Positions 26,467-35,155 of a stretch of DNA of 64,000 nucleotides are shown here, in pieces. The notes beneath the pieces are model-generated. The model was not told where the DNA came from, did no database searches, and saw only the letters and a list, made by a program, of their open reading frames with translations. Location of the stretch: contig DATCLO010000207.1 in assembly GCA_036563875.1 (NCBI GenBank), positions 62,001 to 126,000 on the forward strand, read 5' to 3'. Origin of the DNA: ZC4RG29 sp036563875 (GTDB lineage Bacteria; Bacteroidota; Bacteroidia; Cytophagales; Cyclobacteriaceae). Within the stretch, counting starts at the first letter, position 1, and the number at the start of each line of letters is the position of its first letter. Position numbers and translations under genes: made by a program.

Positions 26467-26516
26467 CAGTGTGAGTATGAAAGTGATTGCGAAACCCCAC
26501 TCTCACTCTCACACTG
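26467..26516 (-). terminator. Inverted repeat after DUF6089 gene
   Basis: CAGTGTGAG (26467-26475) and CTCACACTG (26508-26516) are perfect inverted repeats separated by 32 bases, ending right at the DUF6089 stop codon. No T-run follows, so it may be an RNA stability hairpin or an attenuator rather than an intrinsic terminator. Confidence 0.35.
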
Positions 26517-27191
26517 TTAATATGGGCTGGAAGGGCAGGGGATATCATAGAAGGTCCTTGTCAGGGTAATCCCCAGAAAAAAGTAGTTGTCCTTGTCATA
26601 CGGGTTCGCGTACTGGTAATTCTTCACGCGCGTGTCTTCGTCTGATACATTATCAAGATAGTCGAAGAACGTTTTGCGCACTCCGAATTCCAGCGCCATG
26701 TACCACTTTGGGTTGAGAATGTATTTCACTCCTACTCCGAGAGGAACAGACGGCTGGACGTTGCTGTATTCCGCGGGCTTGTCGTCATTGCCGGAAATAC
26801 CAAACAGCGCGAGTCCTCCGAACATATAGGGTGAAAAGCGATGGAGAAACTTTTCATCGCGCCAGTTGAGGAAGTGATACTCCAGGACCGTTGATGCTTC
26901 GAAAAGAAAAATATCGAATGATGCGTCCCGTTGCTCGGCGAAAGCGTCGATAGGTTTGCGATCACTTGCTCCAAGAAATCCTGCCGTGACGCCCGCACGA
27001 AAACTTACAACCTTTGAAAGGTTGGAGCGATAGAATACTGTGCCCGCTGGTTTGGAAAATGAAAAGTCATACGTGCGAACAAGGTCGCCAGTATAGTTGA
27101 ACGTTCCAAGCCCAAAGCCAATCTCAGAGCGCTGAGCCAAAGACACATGTGCAAGGCAAACCGAAAGCCCCAGAACAAGGATGATCCGCAT
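26517..27191 (-). CDS. DUF6089-type outer-membrane barrel protein (paralogue 2)
   Basis: A 224-residue exported protein with a signal peptide ending VSLAQ. The mature part alternates in strands typical of a small beta-barrel: EIGFGLGTFNYTGDLV near the start, FSPYMFGGLALFGI in the middle, and WYMALEFGVRKTFFDYLDNV near the end. This is the DUF6089 family pattern, of unknown function. The ATG shares one base with the stop of the neighbouring paralogue, so they are translated together. An inverted repeat follows the stop. Confidence 0.78.
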   Translation of the reverse strand: MRIILVLGLSVCLAHVSLAQRSEIGFGLGTFNYTGDLVRTYDFSFSKPAGTVFYRSNLSKVVSFRAGVTAGFLGASDRKPIDAFAEQRDASFDIFLFEASTVLEYHFLNWRDEKFLHRFSPYMFGGLALFGISGNDDKPAEYSNVQPSVPLGVGVKYILNPKWYMALEFGVRKTFFDYLDNVSDEDTRVKNYQYANPYDKDNYFFLGITLTRTFYDIPCPSSPY

Positions 27192-28249
27192 TACCGGAAT
27201 TTAGCGCGATTAAATGTCTTGCCGATGACATAGCTGAGCCTTACGGTGGTGACGGTGAAAATGTCGGTGTCGCTCTTGTTACCCCGCACGTTGTCGCGAG
27301 ACTCCTGGCCATACCCTGGAATCACAGTGTATGTACGTCCATCGCGGCCTACATAGCTATGCGTGTTGGAAGTGCCCAGCTCGTATCCTCGATACGATAA
27401 TGAACGGGCCAGTTCATTGTCGCCAAACACACCCAGGTCGACATAGTTTTGACTCACGTCATCAAGGTAGTCAGTAAACGTATACCGTATCCCGAACTCC
27501 GCCGAAAGGTCCATGACTTCGTTTAGTCGAAAACGAACGCCAACGCCAAAAGGTATAGCAACCTGAAAATTATTGTAGGGTTTGATGCCAAAGTTAACAT
27601 CACCTTCCTGGAGGGTAGCATGTTGCCCCTCAGTACCAAGGTCGATCAGGTCCACCCATTCGCCGGCATTTTCAAAGGGTACACCGTTCAGACCTCTTTC
27701 AGGCACCTTGGCCTGCGGGTTGTGATGAAATACTGACACCCCAATGTAAGCAAAGGGTGTCCAACGAACACGGCTTATGTATGTGTGTTGATTCTCGTAA
27801 AGATCAAAGACACCGACAATTGACAGTTCCTTAATGCGGTTTCGGAATGAGAGGTTACGTTGGTAACGGAACACACCGTTCTCCGTGTCGTTGCGATTTG
27901 CTGACTCCGCATCAGACCCCTGAAGCGAGCCGTACATGAACGAACTTCTCAAAGAGAACCGTGGGCCTAAACGCTGTGTGAGGGAGACACCAACAGCAGG
28001 CTTGGTGAAACCGAAGTCTGTGCTGACCTTGCTTGGCTTAGGCGAAAGGTCGCCGTAATAATTCAGCGCGTTCAGCGTGATGTCGATCTGATTGTAGCGA
28101 TTGGCTTGGGGGAACCCGCGTTTCTTACCGCGGAAAGTCATCATACGAATGTTATTGCGCTTGATGTCGCGCCGATCCATCTGGGCGGTGGCTTCAAAAA
28201 CGAGGCTGGAGAGGAAGAGCACGACAGCCACCTGGAAAAGTGTTCTCAT
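27191..28249 (-). CDS. DUF6089-type outer-membrane barrel protein (paralogue 1)
   Basis: A 352-residue exported protein with a signal peptide ending FEATAQ. A basic stretch (MDRRDIKRNNIRMM) precedes the barrel. Strand motifs match the smaller neighbour: ITLNALNYYGDLSPKPS, WTPFAYIGVSVFHHNP and DLSAEFGIRYTFTDYLDDVS. A long insertion of about 100 residues, including NVRGNKSDTDIFTV, distinguishes it. It is the first gene of this pair and has a -7 element 37 bases upstream. Function is unknown; co-location with bamA and nadK in Cytophagales is a recurrent arrangement as far as I recall. Confidence 0.78.
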   Translation of the reverse strand: MRTLFQVAVVLFLSSLVFEATAQMDRRDIKRNNIRMMTFRGKKRGFPQANRYNQIDITLNALNYYGDLSPKPSKVSTDFGFTKPAVGVSLTQRLGPRFSLRSSFMYGSLQGSDAESANRNDTENGVFRYQRNLSFRNRIKELSIVGVFDLYENQHTYISRVRWTPFAYIGVSVFHHNPQAKVPERGLNGVPFENAGEWVDLIDLGTEGQHATLQEGDVNFGIKPYNNFQVAIPFGVGVRFRLNEVMDLSAEFGIRYTFTDYLDDVSQNYVDLGVFGDNELARSLSYRGYELGTSNTHSYVGRDGRTYTVIPGYGQESRDNVRGNKSDTDIFTVTTVRLSYVIGKTFNRAKFR

Positions 28250-28286
28250 GGCGAAAAAAAATGAATACGCAATGAACTGTAAATTA

Positions 28287-28294
28287 CAAATTTA
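28287..28294 (-). promoter_or_regulatory. Candidate -7 element of the DUF6089 pair
   Basis: On the minus strand this reads TAAATTTG, a perfect TAnnTTTG match, 37 bases before the ATG at 28249 and just after the nadK stop. It gives the pair its own transcript. Confidence 0.45.
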
Positions 28295-28303
28295 GCAATT
28301 TTT

Positions 28304-29179
28304 TTAATTCCTCGCATCCAGTCCCCAGTTCAACTTTTGCCGGAGCGTTTTGAAGTAATGTTGTCCCCGTAACTGCACCAAATTGACCCGGATATTGGCC
28401 TTTTTGACCATCAGTTTCACGGTTTCGTCGACAGTCTCCATTCGGGAATCCAGGGACACGATAAACTTTTTGCTCCTGCCCTCCACCCGGAAGGTGATCT
28501 CGGAGGCGTCGGGGACGACGATGGGCCGGACCGTAAGATTGTGGGGGCTTACAGGAGTTATGACAAAGCACTCGGATCCAGGGAAAACGAGCGGGCCCCC
28601 GCAACTCAGCGAGTACCCGGTAGAGCCAGTGGGTGTCGCAACGATGATACCATCCGCCCAGTAGGAATTCAGAAATTCACCATCGATAAAAGTATGCACT
28701 GTTATCATCGATGAACTGTCCTTCTTCACCAGTGTGAAGTCATTCAGTGCGTATCCGAAACCACCAAACAAATCACGATCAGAGTGCAGGCTGATAAGCA
28801 CACGCTCATCGATATCATATTCCTTTCGGAAGATCATGTCCATTGCCTCGTCGATCTCTTCACGACCTATGGTCGCAAGAAATCCAAGCCGACCTGTGTT
28901 GATGCCAAAGATGGGTATTCCGGTTTTACCAACATGTGTCACACATTCGAGGAGGGTACCATCGCCACCAAGACTGAAGAACAGGTCAACCTTTCGAAGG
29001 CTTTCGCCTGGCTCGTAGGTTTTATACTTGAATTTTCGGAACTGGGCAAGACGGAGGCTTTTCTGGAAGCGGGATGATACGAGCACCTCGACTTTTTCTT
29101 TAGCCAGCCTCTCCAGTATGCGTTCGATAAAAGGTGCTGATTGGCGTGTAAAGTCCTTACCGTGTACACCAATCCTCAT
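28304..29179 (-). CDS. nadK: NAD kinase
   Basis: Phosphorylates NAD to NADP using ATP. The 291-residue protein has the GGDG motif (71-74) in FFSLGGDGTLLEC, the NTGRLGFLA segment, the catalytic-zone GYALNDFTL, and TPTGSTGYSLSCGGPLVFP. Length is standard. It starts 45 bases after the CBS-domain gene and is likely transcribed with it and the hydrolase upstream. Confidence 0.96.
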   Translation of the reverse strand: MRIGVHGKDFTRQSAPFIERILERLAKEKVEVLVSSRFQKSLRLAQFRKFKYKTYEPGESLRKVDLFFSLGGDGTLLECVTHVGKTGIPIFGINTGRLGFLATIGREEIDEAMDMIFRKEYDIDERVLISLHSDRDLFGGFGYALNDFTLVKKDSSSMITVHTFIDGEFLNSYWADGIIVATPTGSTGYSLSCGGPLVFPGSECFVITPVSPHNLTVRPIVVPDASEITFRVEGRSKKFIVSLDSRMETVDETVKLMVKKANIRVNLVQLRGQHYFKTLRQKLNWGLDARN

Positions 29180-29224
29180 GCGCTGGAAGTTTGATCGGAA
29201 GTGGAGGAAAACCGGGGCAAGATA

Positions 29225-29890
29225 CTAAATATCGAGGTAGCGCAGGAGCATGTCTATGCGCTCTTTTTCGCTTGTGATGGGTTTGGTTTCCTGGTAGCGG
29301 CCAATGACCTTGTATCCGAAGCGCTCAAGCGTAGCAACGATCCTCGACAAATCGAGTTCGTTGATCTTCAGCGTAAGCCTGATCTTACCCGGATCGAGCG
29401 GGTCTTCCTTCACTATGCTGCTGAGCACCTTCGCGTGGTTCTCTTCGATGAGCCGACTGATCTCAGCCAGTGAGTAATCAACAAGAGGAAGGGAAATCAC
29501 AAGAATTCCTCCGGGAAGCTGGACCGCTGCGGTCTGGGCAAATGATGTCAGGGTATCCTGAACGGTGATCACACCGCAGTACGTCTGGTCTTCATTGAGT
29601 ACGGCAACGAGTTGGAGTTTATTCTCTGCTGCGACTTTCAGGATATCATAAAAGTGGGCATCCAAACTAACATGACAACGCTGCCCGATCAGTTTGAATG
29701 ATTTGACCTGGTTCTCGATGTCGTTTGCTTCGAGAATAATTTCTTCAGAGATGAATCCCAGCAGCTTGTTGTCTTCAACTACGGGAAGGTGGTTGACGCG
29801 AAATTCCTCCATCCAGACGATCGCCTTGTGCGCGTCATCCGTCCCCTTAAGGGGAGGAATCATATGATTTATCAAGTCCTCAGCGATCAT
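29225..29890 (-). CDS. CBS-domain protein
   Basis: A 221-residue cytoplasmic protein with two CBS motifs (about 1-125), visible in FRVNHLPVVEDNKLLGFISEE and KLQLVAVLNEDQTYCGVIT. The C-terminal half (from about 130) resembles an ACT-like ligand-binding domain, GGILVISLPLVDYSLAEISRLIEEN. Such pairs usually sense adenosine nucleotides or amino acids; the ligand is unknown here. The ATG overlaps the stop of the alpha/beta hydrolase (ATGA). Confidence 0.85.
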   Translation of the reverse strand: MIAEDLINHMIPPLKGTDDAHKAIVWMEEFRVNHLPVVEDNKLLGFISEEIILEANDIENQVKSFKLIGQRCHVSLDAHFYDILKVAAENKLQLVAVLNEDQTYCGVITVQDTLTSFAQTAAVQLPGGILVISLPLVDYSLAEISRLIEENHAKVLSSIVKEDPLDPGKIRLTLKINELDLSRIVATLERFGYKVIGRYQETKPITSEKERIDMLLRYLDI

Positions 29891-30666
29891 GTTGGCGTAG
29901 GTGAGCTGCTGTTTAAATCTAACAAAAATCCTTCCACAATTTCGTTAAACCGTTCAGGATGCTCCATCATGGGCGCATGGCAGCATTGGTCAATGAATTT
30001 CAGCTCCGAATTGGGAATAAGGCGCCCAAATTCATGAGCTACCATTGCCGGCGTAATGGTATCATTCAGACCCCAGACCAATAGTGTCGGCACTTTGATG
30101 GCCTTGATTTCATTGGCGAGGTTATTTCGCTGTGCGGATTTGGCGATAGCCACAATACGCATGCACTTAGGGATATTCCTGGTCGTCTCGAAGACCTCGT
30201 CCACCAGTTCCTTTGTGGCCACGTCCGGACTGTAAAAAGTGTAAGCGACGCGCTCTTTTACATACTCATAATTTCCCCGCTTGGGATAGGATCCCCCCAT
30301 AGAATCCTCGAACAAACCTGAGCTTCCCGTCAGTATGAGTCGCTTAACCTTGTCGCCGTTTCGCAGCGTATACATCAGGGCGATATGACCTCCAAGACTA
30401 TTTCCCATGAGGACGATGTCATGCAGGTCCATGAACTTGACAAAGTCTTCCAGGAATTTCGTCAGGCCGTCCAGACCAGCCTCTTTGATGGGCATTTCAT
30501 AGATGGGAAGCATGGGGATGACAACCCTGAAGTTGGAGGAGAACCGCTCAACTACTCCTTCCCAGTTGCTTAATGCTCCAAATAATCCGTGCAGCAGCAA
30601 TAGCACGGGACCTCTGCCTTCATCGACAAACTTGAAACGATCCGATTCCTTGACTACCAGGCCCAT
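29887..30666 (-). CDS. Alpha/beta hydrolase
   Basis: A 259-residue serine hydrolase. The oxyanion-region HG is in LLLLHGLFGALSNW (26-27), the nucleophile in LMGNSLGGHIAL (Ser90), the acid in WGLNDTITP (Asp202) and the base in DQCCHAPMMEHP (His230). No signal peptide. The substrate cannot be predicted; esterase or C-C hydrolase activity is typical. The next gene, encoding the CBS protein, overlaps by four bases. This order (hydrolase, CBS, nadK) is common in Bacteroidota as far as I recall. Confidence 0.88.
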   Translation of the reverse strand: MGLVVKESDRFKFVDEGRGPVLLLLHGLFGALSNWEGVVERFSSNFRVVIPMLPIYEMPIKEAGLDGLTKFLEDFVKFMDLHDIVLMGNSLGGHIALMYTLRNGDKVKRLILTGSSGLFEDSMGGSYPKRGNYEYVKERVAYTFYSPDVATKELVDEVFETTRNIPKCMRIVAIAKSAQRNNLANEIKAIKVPTLLVWGLNDTITPAMVAHEFGRLIPNSELKFIDQCCHAPMMEHPERFNEIVEGFLLDLNSSSPTPT

Positions 30667-30737
30667 CTTACTCCGGAGTTATCCCGATAAAAAAACAAAA
30701 AATACCAAATTCCATCCAAAAAATGCGTTGTCACCGC

Positions 30738-31232
30738 CTAAAAGATGCCCCGGAAAGCAGGAATCAATTTCCCAATCCAGCCCGCCACCAGAGGCGCAAA
30801 GCCTTCAATAATACCATACAAATACGATGAGGCAAACCAATCGGCAACATCTATTTTCAGGGCATCAAAAATCCAAAGGGTCACGCTGAGCATGAAAGCC
30901 GTTTTCACCATCCCGATAATAGCACCAAAGGCCTGGTCAACGACACCTAGGAACGTGTGTTGTACAATACCTCGAAGCAGGTTACCGATCCATGACACCA
31001 GAATCACGATCAGCACAAATACAACGGCGAAGGCTATATAGGGGAGAATGCTCTGATCGATCTGGAAATTCGAATCCAGCATCAGCATGGCTTTTCCGAG
31101 CAACGCGAAGCCTCCCAGTATACCCAGTACAATTGCGGCCAACGAAATAACGGTCATCAGGAAACCCTCCTTGTAGCCGTTGATGGCTCCGGAAAGGATG
31201 ATAATTCCCAGTATGATGTCCGGCCAACTCAA
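30738..31232 (-). CDS. CvpA-family membrane protein
   Basis: A 164-residue inner-membrane protein with four helices, similar to the colicin V production protein CvpA. Segments include ILGIIILSGAINGYKEGFLM and FAVVFVLIVILVSWIGNLL, and the conserved Gly-rich turn in VVDQAFGAIIGMVKTAF. The only plausible start is TTG 31232, which overlaps the yqeY stop (TTGA). Homologues affect envelope integrity and polysaccharide traits, but the activity is unknown. Confidence 0.87.
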   Translation of the reverse strand: MSWPDIILGIIILSGAINGYKEGFLMTVISLAAIVLGILGGFALLGKAMLMLDSNFQIDQSILPYIAFAVVFVLIVILVSWIGNLLRGIVQHTFLGVVDQAFGAIIGMVKTAFMLSVTLWIFDALKIDVADWFASSYLYGIIEGFAPLVAGWIGKLIPAFRGIF

Positions 31233-31681
31233 GCGGAAAGCAATTCCTTCACGATCGCAGAAATCATCTTGCCTTCGGCCTTGCCTGCCAATTGCTTCGT
31301 TGCTGTACCCATGACTTTGCCCATGTCCTTTGGACCTGAGGCACCCACTTCGGCAATAATCCGCTGAAGTTCCTTCCGCAGCTCATCTTCCGAAAGCTGT
31401 TGAGGCAGGTATCGGTTTATGATCTCAAGCTGGAACAGTTCGCGGTCGGCAAGATCTTTACGGGATTGAGCCAGGAAGATATCAGCCGATTCCCGGCGCT
31501 GCTTCGCTGCCTTCATCAATAACTTTGCTTCCGCGTCAGCGGTGAGGTCACCGGTACTTCCTTTCTCCGTTTCGGCCAGCAGGATCATGGACTTGATGCT
31601 GCGCAGGGCGTCCAGTTCTTCTCTGTTCTTCGCCAGCATAGCCTTTTTGATGTCGGCATCAATCCTTTCCTTTAAGCTCAT
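31229..31681 (-). CDS. GatB/YqeY-domain protein
   Basis: A 150-residue helical protein with the YqeY domain: SLKERIDADIKKAMLAKN at the start, DALRSIKSMILLAET, YLPQQLSEDEL and a C-terminal GKVMGTATKQLAGKAEGK. The domain resembles the tRNA-binding tail of amidotransferase subunit GatB, but stand-alone YqeY has no settled function. ATG 31681 is chosen; an upstream GTG would run into the divergent pdxJ. CvpA follows with a four-base overlap. Confidence 0.9.
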   Translation of the reverse strand: MSLKERIDADIKKAMLAKNREELDALRSIKSMILLAETEKGSTGDLTADAEAKLLMKAAKQRRESADIFLAQSRKDLADRELFQLEIINRYLPQQLSEDELRKELQRIIAEVGASGPKDMGKVMGTATKQLAGKAEGKMISAIVKELLSA

Positions 31682-31697
31682 ATCAATTTTTCTGTTG

Positions 31698-31705
31698 TAC
31701 CTTTG
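31698..31705 (+). promoter_or_regulatory. Candidate -7 element of pdxJ
   Basis: TACCTTTG matches TAnnTTTG exactly and lies 23 bases before the TTG start of pdxJ, within the short divergent spacer shared with yqeY. Confidence 0.5.
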
Positions 31706-31728
31706 AAACCGAGATAAAACCTCTCCCC

Positions 31729-32454
31729 TTGACACGACTTAGCGTCAATATTAACAAATTTGCCACACTCCGGAACTCGCGCGGCGGGAATAATCCCGAT
31801 GTGCTGAAGGTGGCTGTCGACTGCGAAAAATTTGGCGCCGAGGGTATCACAATACATCCGAGGCCCGACGAACGCCATATCCGCTATGCCGATGCCATAG
31901 CACTAAAAGACATTGTAAAGACCGAGTTCAACATTGAAGGCTATCCGGATGAGCGCTACCTGCGCATTATCCGCGAAACCGTGCCGGCCCAGGCTACACT
32001 GGTTCCGGATCCACCGAATGCCATAACCTCCAACAGTGGCTGGGATACCTTGCAGCATGCATCGTTCCTGGCCGACGTTATCGCCGAAATCCACGCGCTG
32101 GGCGTTCGCGTCTCTGTGTTTGTCGATCCCGTTCCCCGCATGGTGGAAGGCGCCGCGCGGGCGGGAGCGGATCGCATTGAACTTTACACTGAACCGTATG
32201 CGCGGGAGTTTACTGTCAACAAAGAGGTGGCCGTGAAGCCATACATTGAGAGCGCGCGTATCGCACAGGAAGTGGGTCTGGGCATCAATGCCGGACATGA
32301 CCTCAATCTCGACAACCTTGGATTTCTGGCTGCCAGCCTTCCAAGACTGGATGAAGTATCTATCGGCCATGCACTCGTGTGCGATGCCCTCTACCTGGGT
32401 CTCGAAAATACCATTCAACTCTATCTCCGGGCACTGAAGACGGCACGTTCTTAA
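31729..32454 (+). CDS. pdxJ: Pyridoxine 5'-phosphate synthase
   Basis: Last step of the DXP-dependent route to vitamin B6: condenses 1-deoxyxylulose 5-phosphate with 3-amino-2-oxopropyl phosphate. The 241-residue barrel has the family N-terminus RLSVNINKFATLRNSRGG, the catalytic EGITIHPRPDERHI, VSVFVDPVPRMVEGA, ELYTEPYA and GINAGHDLN. TTG 31729 must be the start since the conserved N-terminus begins there. PLP is used by glyA just downstream and by the alanine racemase. Confidence 0.96.
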   Translation: MTRLSVNINKFATLRNSRGGNNPDVLKVAVDCEKFGAEGITIHPRPDERHIRYADAIALKDIVKTEFNIEGYPDERYLRIIRETVPAQATLVPDPPNAITSNSGWDTLQHASFLADVIAEIHALGVRVSVFVDPVPRMVEGAARAGADRIELYTEPYAREFTVNKEVAVKPYIESARIAQEVGLGINAGHDLNLDNLGFLAASLPRLDEVSIGHALVCDALYLGLENTIQLYLRALKTARS

Positions 32455-32513
32455 CGATTTTTGAGGGGGGTAATTCCCATGATAAACCCTTAGCTATTGT
32501 CTTGGCCATCTCT

Positions 32514-32521
32514 TATTTTTG
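32514..32521 (+). promoter_or_regulatory. Candidate -7 element of glyA
   Basis: TATTTTTG matches TAnnTTTG, 54 bases before the glyA ATG. The leader is too short for a glycine riboswitch, and none is seen. Confidence 0.45.
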
Positions 32522-32575
32522 CCGCCGGTTTAAACCACGCCCGAAAAATCCTGCATCCGCTAATTATACTCCTCA

Positions 32576-33847
32576 ATGAAACGCGACAAAGTTGTTTTTG
32601 ATCTGATCGAAAAGGAAAAGAAACGTCAGCAAGACGGTATCGAATTGATTGCTTCCGAGAACTTCACCTCGCTCCAGGTGATGAAGGCCATGGGCTCAGT
32701 GCTCACGAACAAATATGCAGAAGGTCTTCCCGGAAAGCGTTACTACGGCGGATGCCAGGTGGTAGATGAAATCGAACAGCTTGCTATCGACAGGGCGTGT
32801 GAATTGTTCGGCGCAACGTGGGCCAATGTACAGCCACACTCCGGCGCGCAGGCAAACGCCGCCGTCATGCTGGCATGTCTGAAACCCGGCGACAAAATTC
32901 TGGGATTTGATCTATCCCATGGTGGTCACCTCACACACGGCTCTCCTGTTAACTATTCAGGGAAACTATACCAGCCCGTGTTTTACGGCGTCGAGAAAGA
33001 GACGGGTATGATCGACTTCGACCGCGTAATCGAAATCGCCGAACGCGAAAAACCGAAACTCATCATATGCGGTGCATCGGCATACAGCCGCGACTGGGAT
33101 TATAAGAAACTTCGCGAAGCAGCCGACCGTGCCGGTGCATTGCTGATGGCAGACATCGCTCACCCCGCGGGACTGATTGCACGCGGTTTGCTTAACGATC
33201 CGATGGAACATTGTCACATCGTCACCACTACCACACACAAGACGCTGCGTGGTCCTCGTGGTGGGATGATCATGGTTGGAAAGAACTTCGACAATCCATG
33301 GGGATTGAAAACACCCAAGGGTGAACTTCGAAAGATTACATCGATACTCGACTCAGGTGTATTTCCGGGAACGCAGGGTGGCCCTCTTGAGCATGTTATT
33401 GCAGGCAAGGCAGTCGCCTTCCACGAAGCGCTGTCGGATGAATATATGGACTACGTTGTGCAGGTAGTTCGCAATGCAAAGGCAATGGCCAAGGCGTTTA
33501 TTGAACGCGGTTACGAGGTCATCTCCGGCGGTACTGATAATCACCTCATGCTTATCGATCTGCGGTCGAAGAACCTCACTGGAAAGCAAGCTGAAGAAGC
33601 TTTAGTCCGTGCCGAGATCACCGTCAACAAGAATATGGTTCCCTTCGACACGCAGTCGCCCATGGTAACGTCAGGCATCCGCATCGGAACGCCTGCCGTG
33701 ACGACGCGTGGTATGAAAGAAAAAGACGTTGTTAAGATCGTCGACCTCATCGATGAAGCATTGCAAAAACCATCTGACGAAAAGCACCTGAAGAGCGTAA
33801 AACAGAAAGTCGTCCGTTTGACGCGTCGTTTCCCGTTGTATGCCTGA
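32576..33847 (+). CDS. glyA: Serine hydroxymethyltransferase
   Basis: PLP enzyme converting serine and tetrahydrofolate to glycine and 5,10-methylene-THF. The 423-residue protein carries IELIASENFTS, GKRYYGGCQVVDEIE, HSGAQAN, ADIAHPAG and the PLP lysine in TTTHKTLRGPRGG (near 222). Standard length for the family. It has its own -7 element and is followed after 20 bases by tatC. Glycine and one-carbon units from this step feed the purine genes elsewhere in the window. Confidence 0.97.
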   Translation: MKRDKVVFDLIEKEKKRQQDGIELIASENFTSLQVMKAMGSVLTNKYAEGLPGKRYYGGCQVVDEIEQLAIDRACELFGATWANVQPHSGAQANAAVMLACLKPGDKILGFDLSHGGHLTHGSPVNYSGKLYQPVFYGVEKETGMIDFDRVIEIAEREKPKLIICGASAYSRDWDYKKLREAADRAGALLMADIAHPAGLIARGLLNDPMEHCHIVTTTTHKTLRGPRGGMIMVGKNFDNPWGLKTPKGELRKITSILDSGVFPGTQGGPLEHVIAGKAVAFHEALSDEYMDYVVQVVRNAKAMAKAFIERGYEVISGGTDNHLMLIDLRSKNLTGKQAEEALVRAEITVNKNMVPFDTQSPMVTSGIRIGTPAVTTRGMKEKDVVKIVDLIDEALQKPSDEKHLKSVKQKVVRLTRRFPLYA

Positions 33848-33867
33848 TGTCATAACTGTCAGCGACA

Positions 33868-34728
33868 ATGAAAGAGGATGATGAAAAGGAGATGTCTTTC
33901 CTCGATCACCTCGAGGAATTGCGATGGCATGTGATCCGATCTTTGATCGCGATCGTTGTTTTCATGATTCTCGCGTTCATCTTCAGCCGGGAAATTTTCG
34001 ACAACGTTGTTTTCGCTCCTGCCAAGACTGATTTTCTCACGTTCCGTGCCATGTGCAATCTGGGACACCTCATCGGCTATGAGGAAGTCATGTGCGTGAA
34101 AGAAATTCCGATGAAAATCCAAAGCCGCTTGATGACGGGGCAATTCACCATGGCGCTCACGTCTTCATTCATCATCGGCCTCATCATGTCGTTTCCTTAT
34201 GTTGCGTGGGAAATATGGCGATTCATTAAGCCGGGCCTGCACGCCAACGAAAGAAAGTATTCACGTGGCGCCGTTGCGGCGATATCCTTCATGTTCTTCC
34301 TCGGCATATCGTTTGGATATTACGTCATGTGCCCGGTATCCGTATACTTCCTTGCGTCGTATCAGATTAGCGACATGATCCAAAACGAGTTCGATATTAT
34401 TTCCTATGTTGGAACGGTAACCACCCTGGTATTTGGCAGCGGAATGCTGTTCCAATTGCCGGTGGTTGTATACTTCCTTACTCGGGTAGGAATTGTGACC
34501 ACTGGCATGCTGAAAAGCGTTCGCAGGCATGCCCTTGTAGCGATCTTAGTAATTGCTGCGGTCATAACACCTCCGGATCCTATCAGTCAGACTCTTGTCG
34601 CGGTCCCCTTATACCTCCTCTATGAATTAAGCATATTTATCGCGCGTTTCGTCGAGCGTGCGAAAGCAAAAGAGGAGGCAGAAGCAGAGGCCCGTGACGC
34701 AGCATTACAAAGAACGGATGAAACCTAA
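33868..34728 (+). CDS. tatC: TatC twin-arginine translocase subunit
   Basis: Receptor subunit of the Tat pathway that exports folded proteins, 286 residues with six inner-membrane helices. The N-terminus MSFLDHLEELRWHVIRSL, the PYVAWEIWRFIKPGLHANER loop and AVITPPDPISQTLVAVPLYLLYE are diagnostic. The first periplasmic loop is longer than in E. coli and holds two Cys (AMCNLG and EVMCVKE). A charged cytoplasmic tail (RAKAKEEAEAEARDAA) overlaps the start of rpiB. tatA/tatB are not in this window. Confidence 0.96.
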   Translation: MKEDDEKEMSFLDHLEELRWHVIRSLIAIVVFMILAFIFSREIFDNVVFAPAKTDFLTFRAMCNLGHLIGYEEVMCVKEIPMKIQSRLMTGQFTMALTSSFIIGLIMSFPYVAWEIWRFIKPGLHANERKYSRGAVAAISFMFFLGISFGYYVMCPVSVYFLASYQISDMIQNEFDIISYVGTVTTLVFGSGMLFQLPVVVYFLTRVGIVTTGMLKSVRRHALVAILVIAAVITPPDPISQTLVAVPLYLLYELSIFIARFVERAKAKEEAEAEARDAALQRTDET

Positions 34729-35155
34729 GATCATACTCGGAAGCGACCATGCCGGCTTCCATATGAAGCAGTCCCTCAGAGAATGGCTGATCACGAAAGG
34801 ATACGTGGTCGAAGACTTTGGCGTCCTTTCCGATTCGCCTGCTGATTACCCTGACATCGCCCATCCAGTAGCAAAGCGTGTATCAGAGGATGATACCTGC
34901 AAAGGCATACTCCTTTGCGGCAGCGGAAATGGTGTTGCTATTACGGCTAACAAGCATGCCAACATTCGCGCCGCGATCTGCTGGAACGATGAACTGGCTT
35001 CACTTGCGCGCCTCCACAACGATGCGAATATTCTCTGCATCCCTGCACGCTTCGTAACGACAGAAGATGCGACAACCATGTCTGAACGTTTTCTTACTAC
35101 CGAGTTTGAAGGGGGCAGGCATCAGAGGAGAGTCGACAAGATGCGCTGCGCATAG
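34718..35155 (+). CDS. rpiB: Ribose-5-phosphate isomerase B
   Basis: Interconverts ribose 5-phosphate and ribulose 5-phosphate. The 145-residue protein has LGSDHAGFHMK, DYPDIAHPVA, the catalytic-Cys segment ILLCGSGNGVAITANKH and ICWNDELASLARLHNDANIL. Its ATG lies inside the end of tatC (11-base overlap), implying coupled translation. The TAG stop abuts the CTA of the convergent membrane-protein gene, forming TAGCTA. Confidence 0.95.
   Translation: MKPKIILGSDHAGFHMKQSLREWLITKGYVVEDFGVLSDSPADYPDIAHPVAKRVSEDDTCKGILLCGSGNGVAITANKHANIRAAICWNDELASLARLHNDANILCIPARFVTTEDATTMSERFLTTEFEGGRHQRRVDKMRCA

Noticed and set aside
32455..32575. Possible glycine riboswitch upstream of glyA
   Set aside because: The predicted leader is 54 bases and shows no aptamer-like stems.
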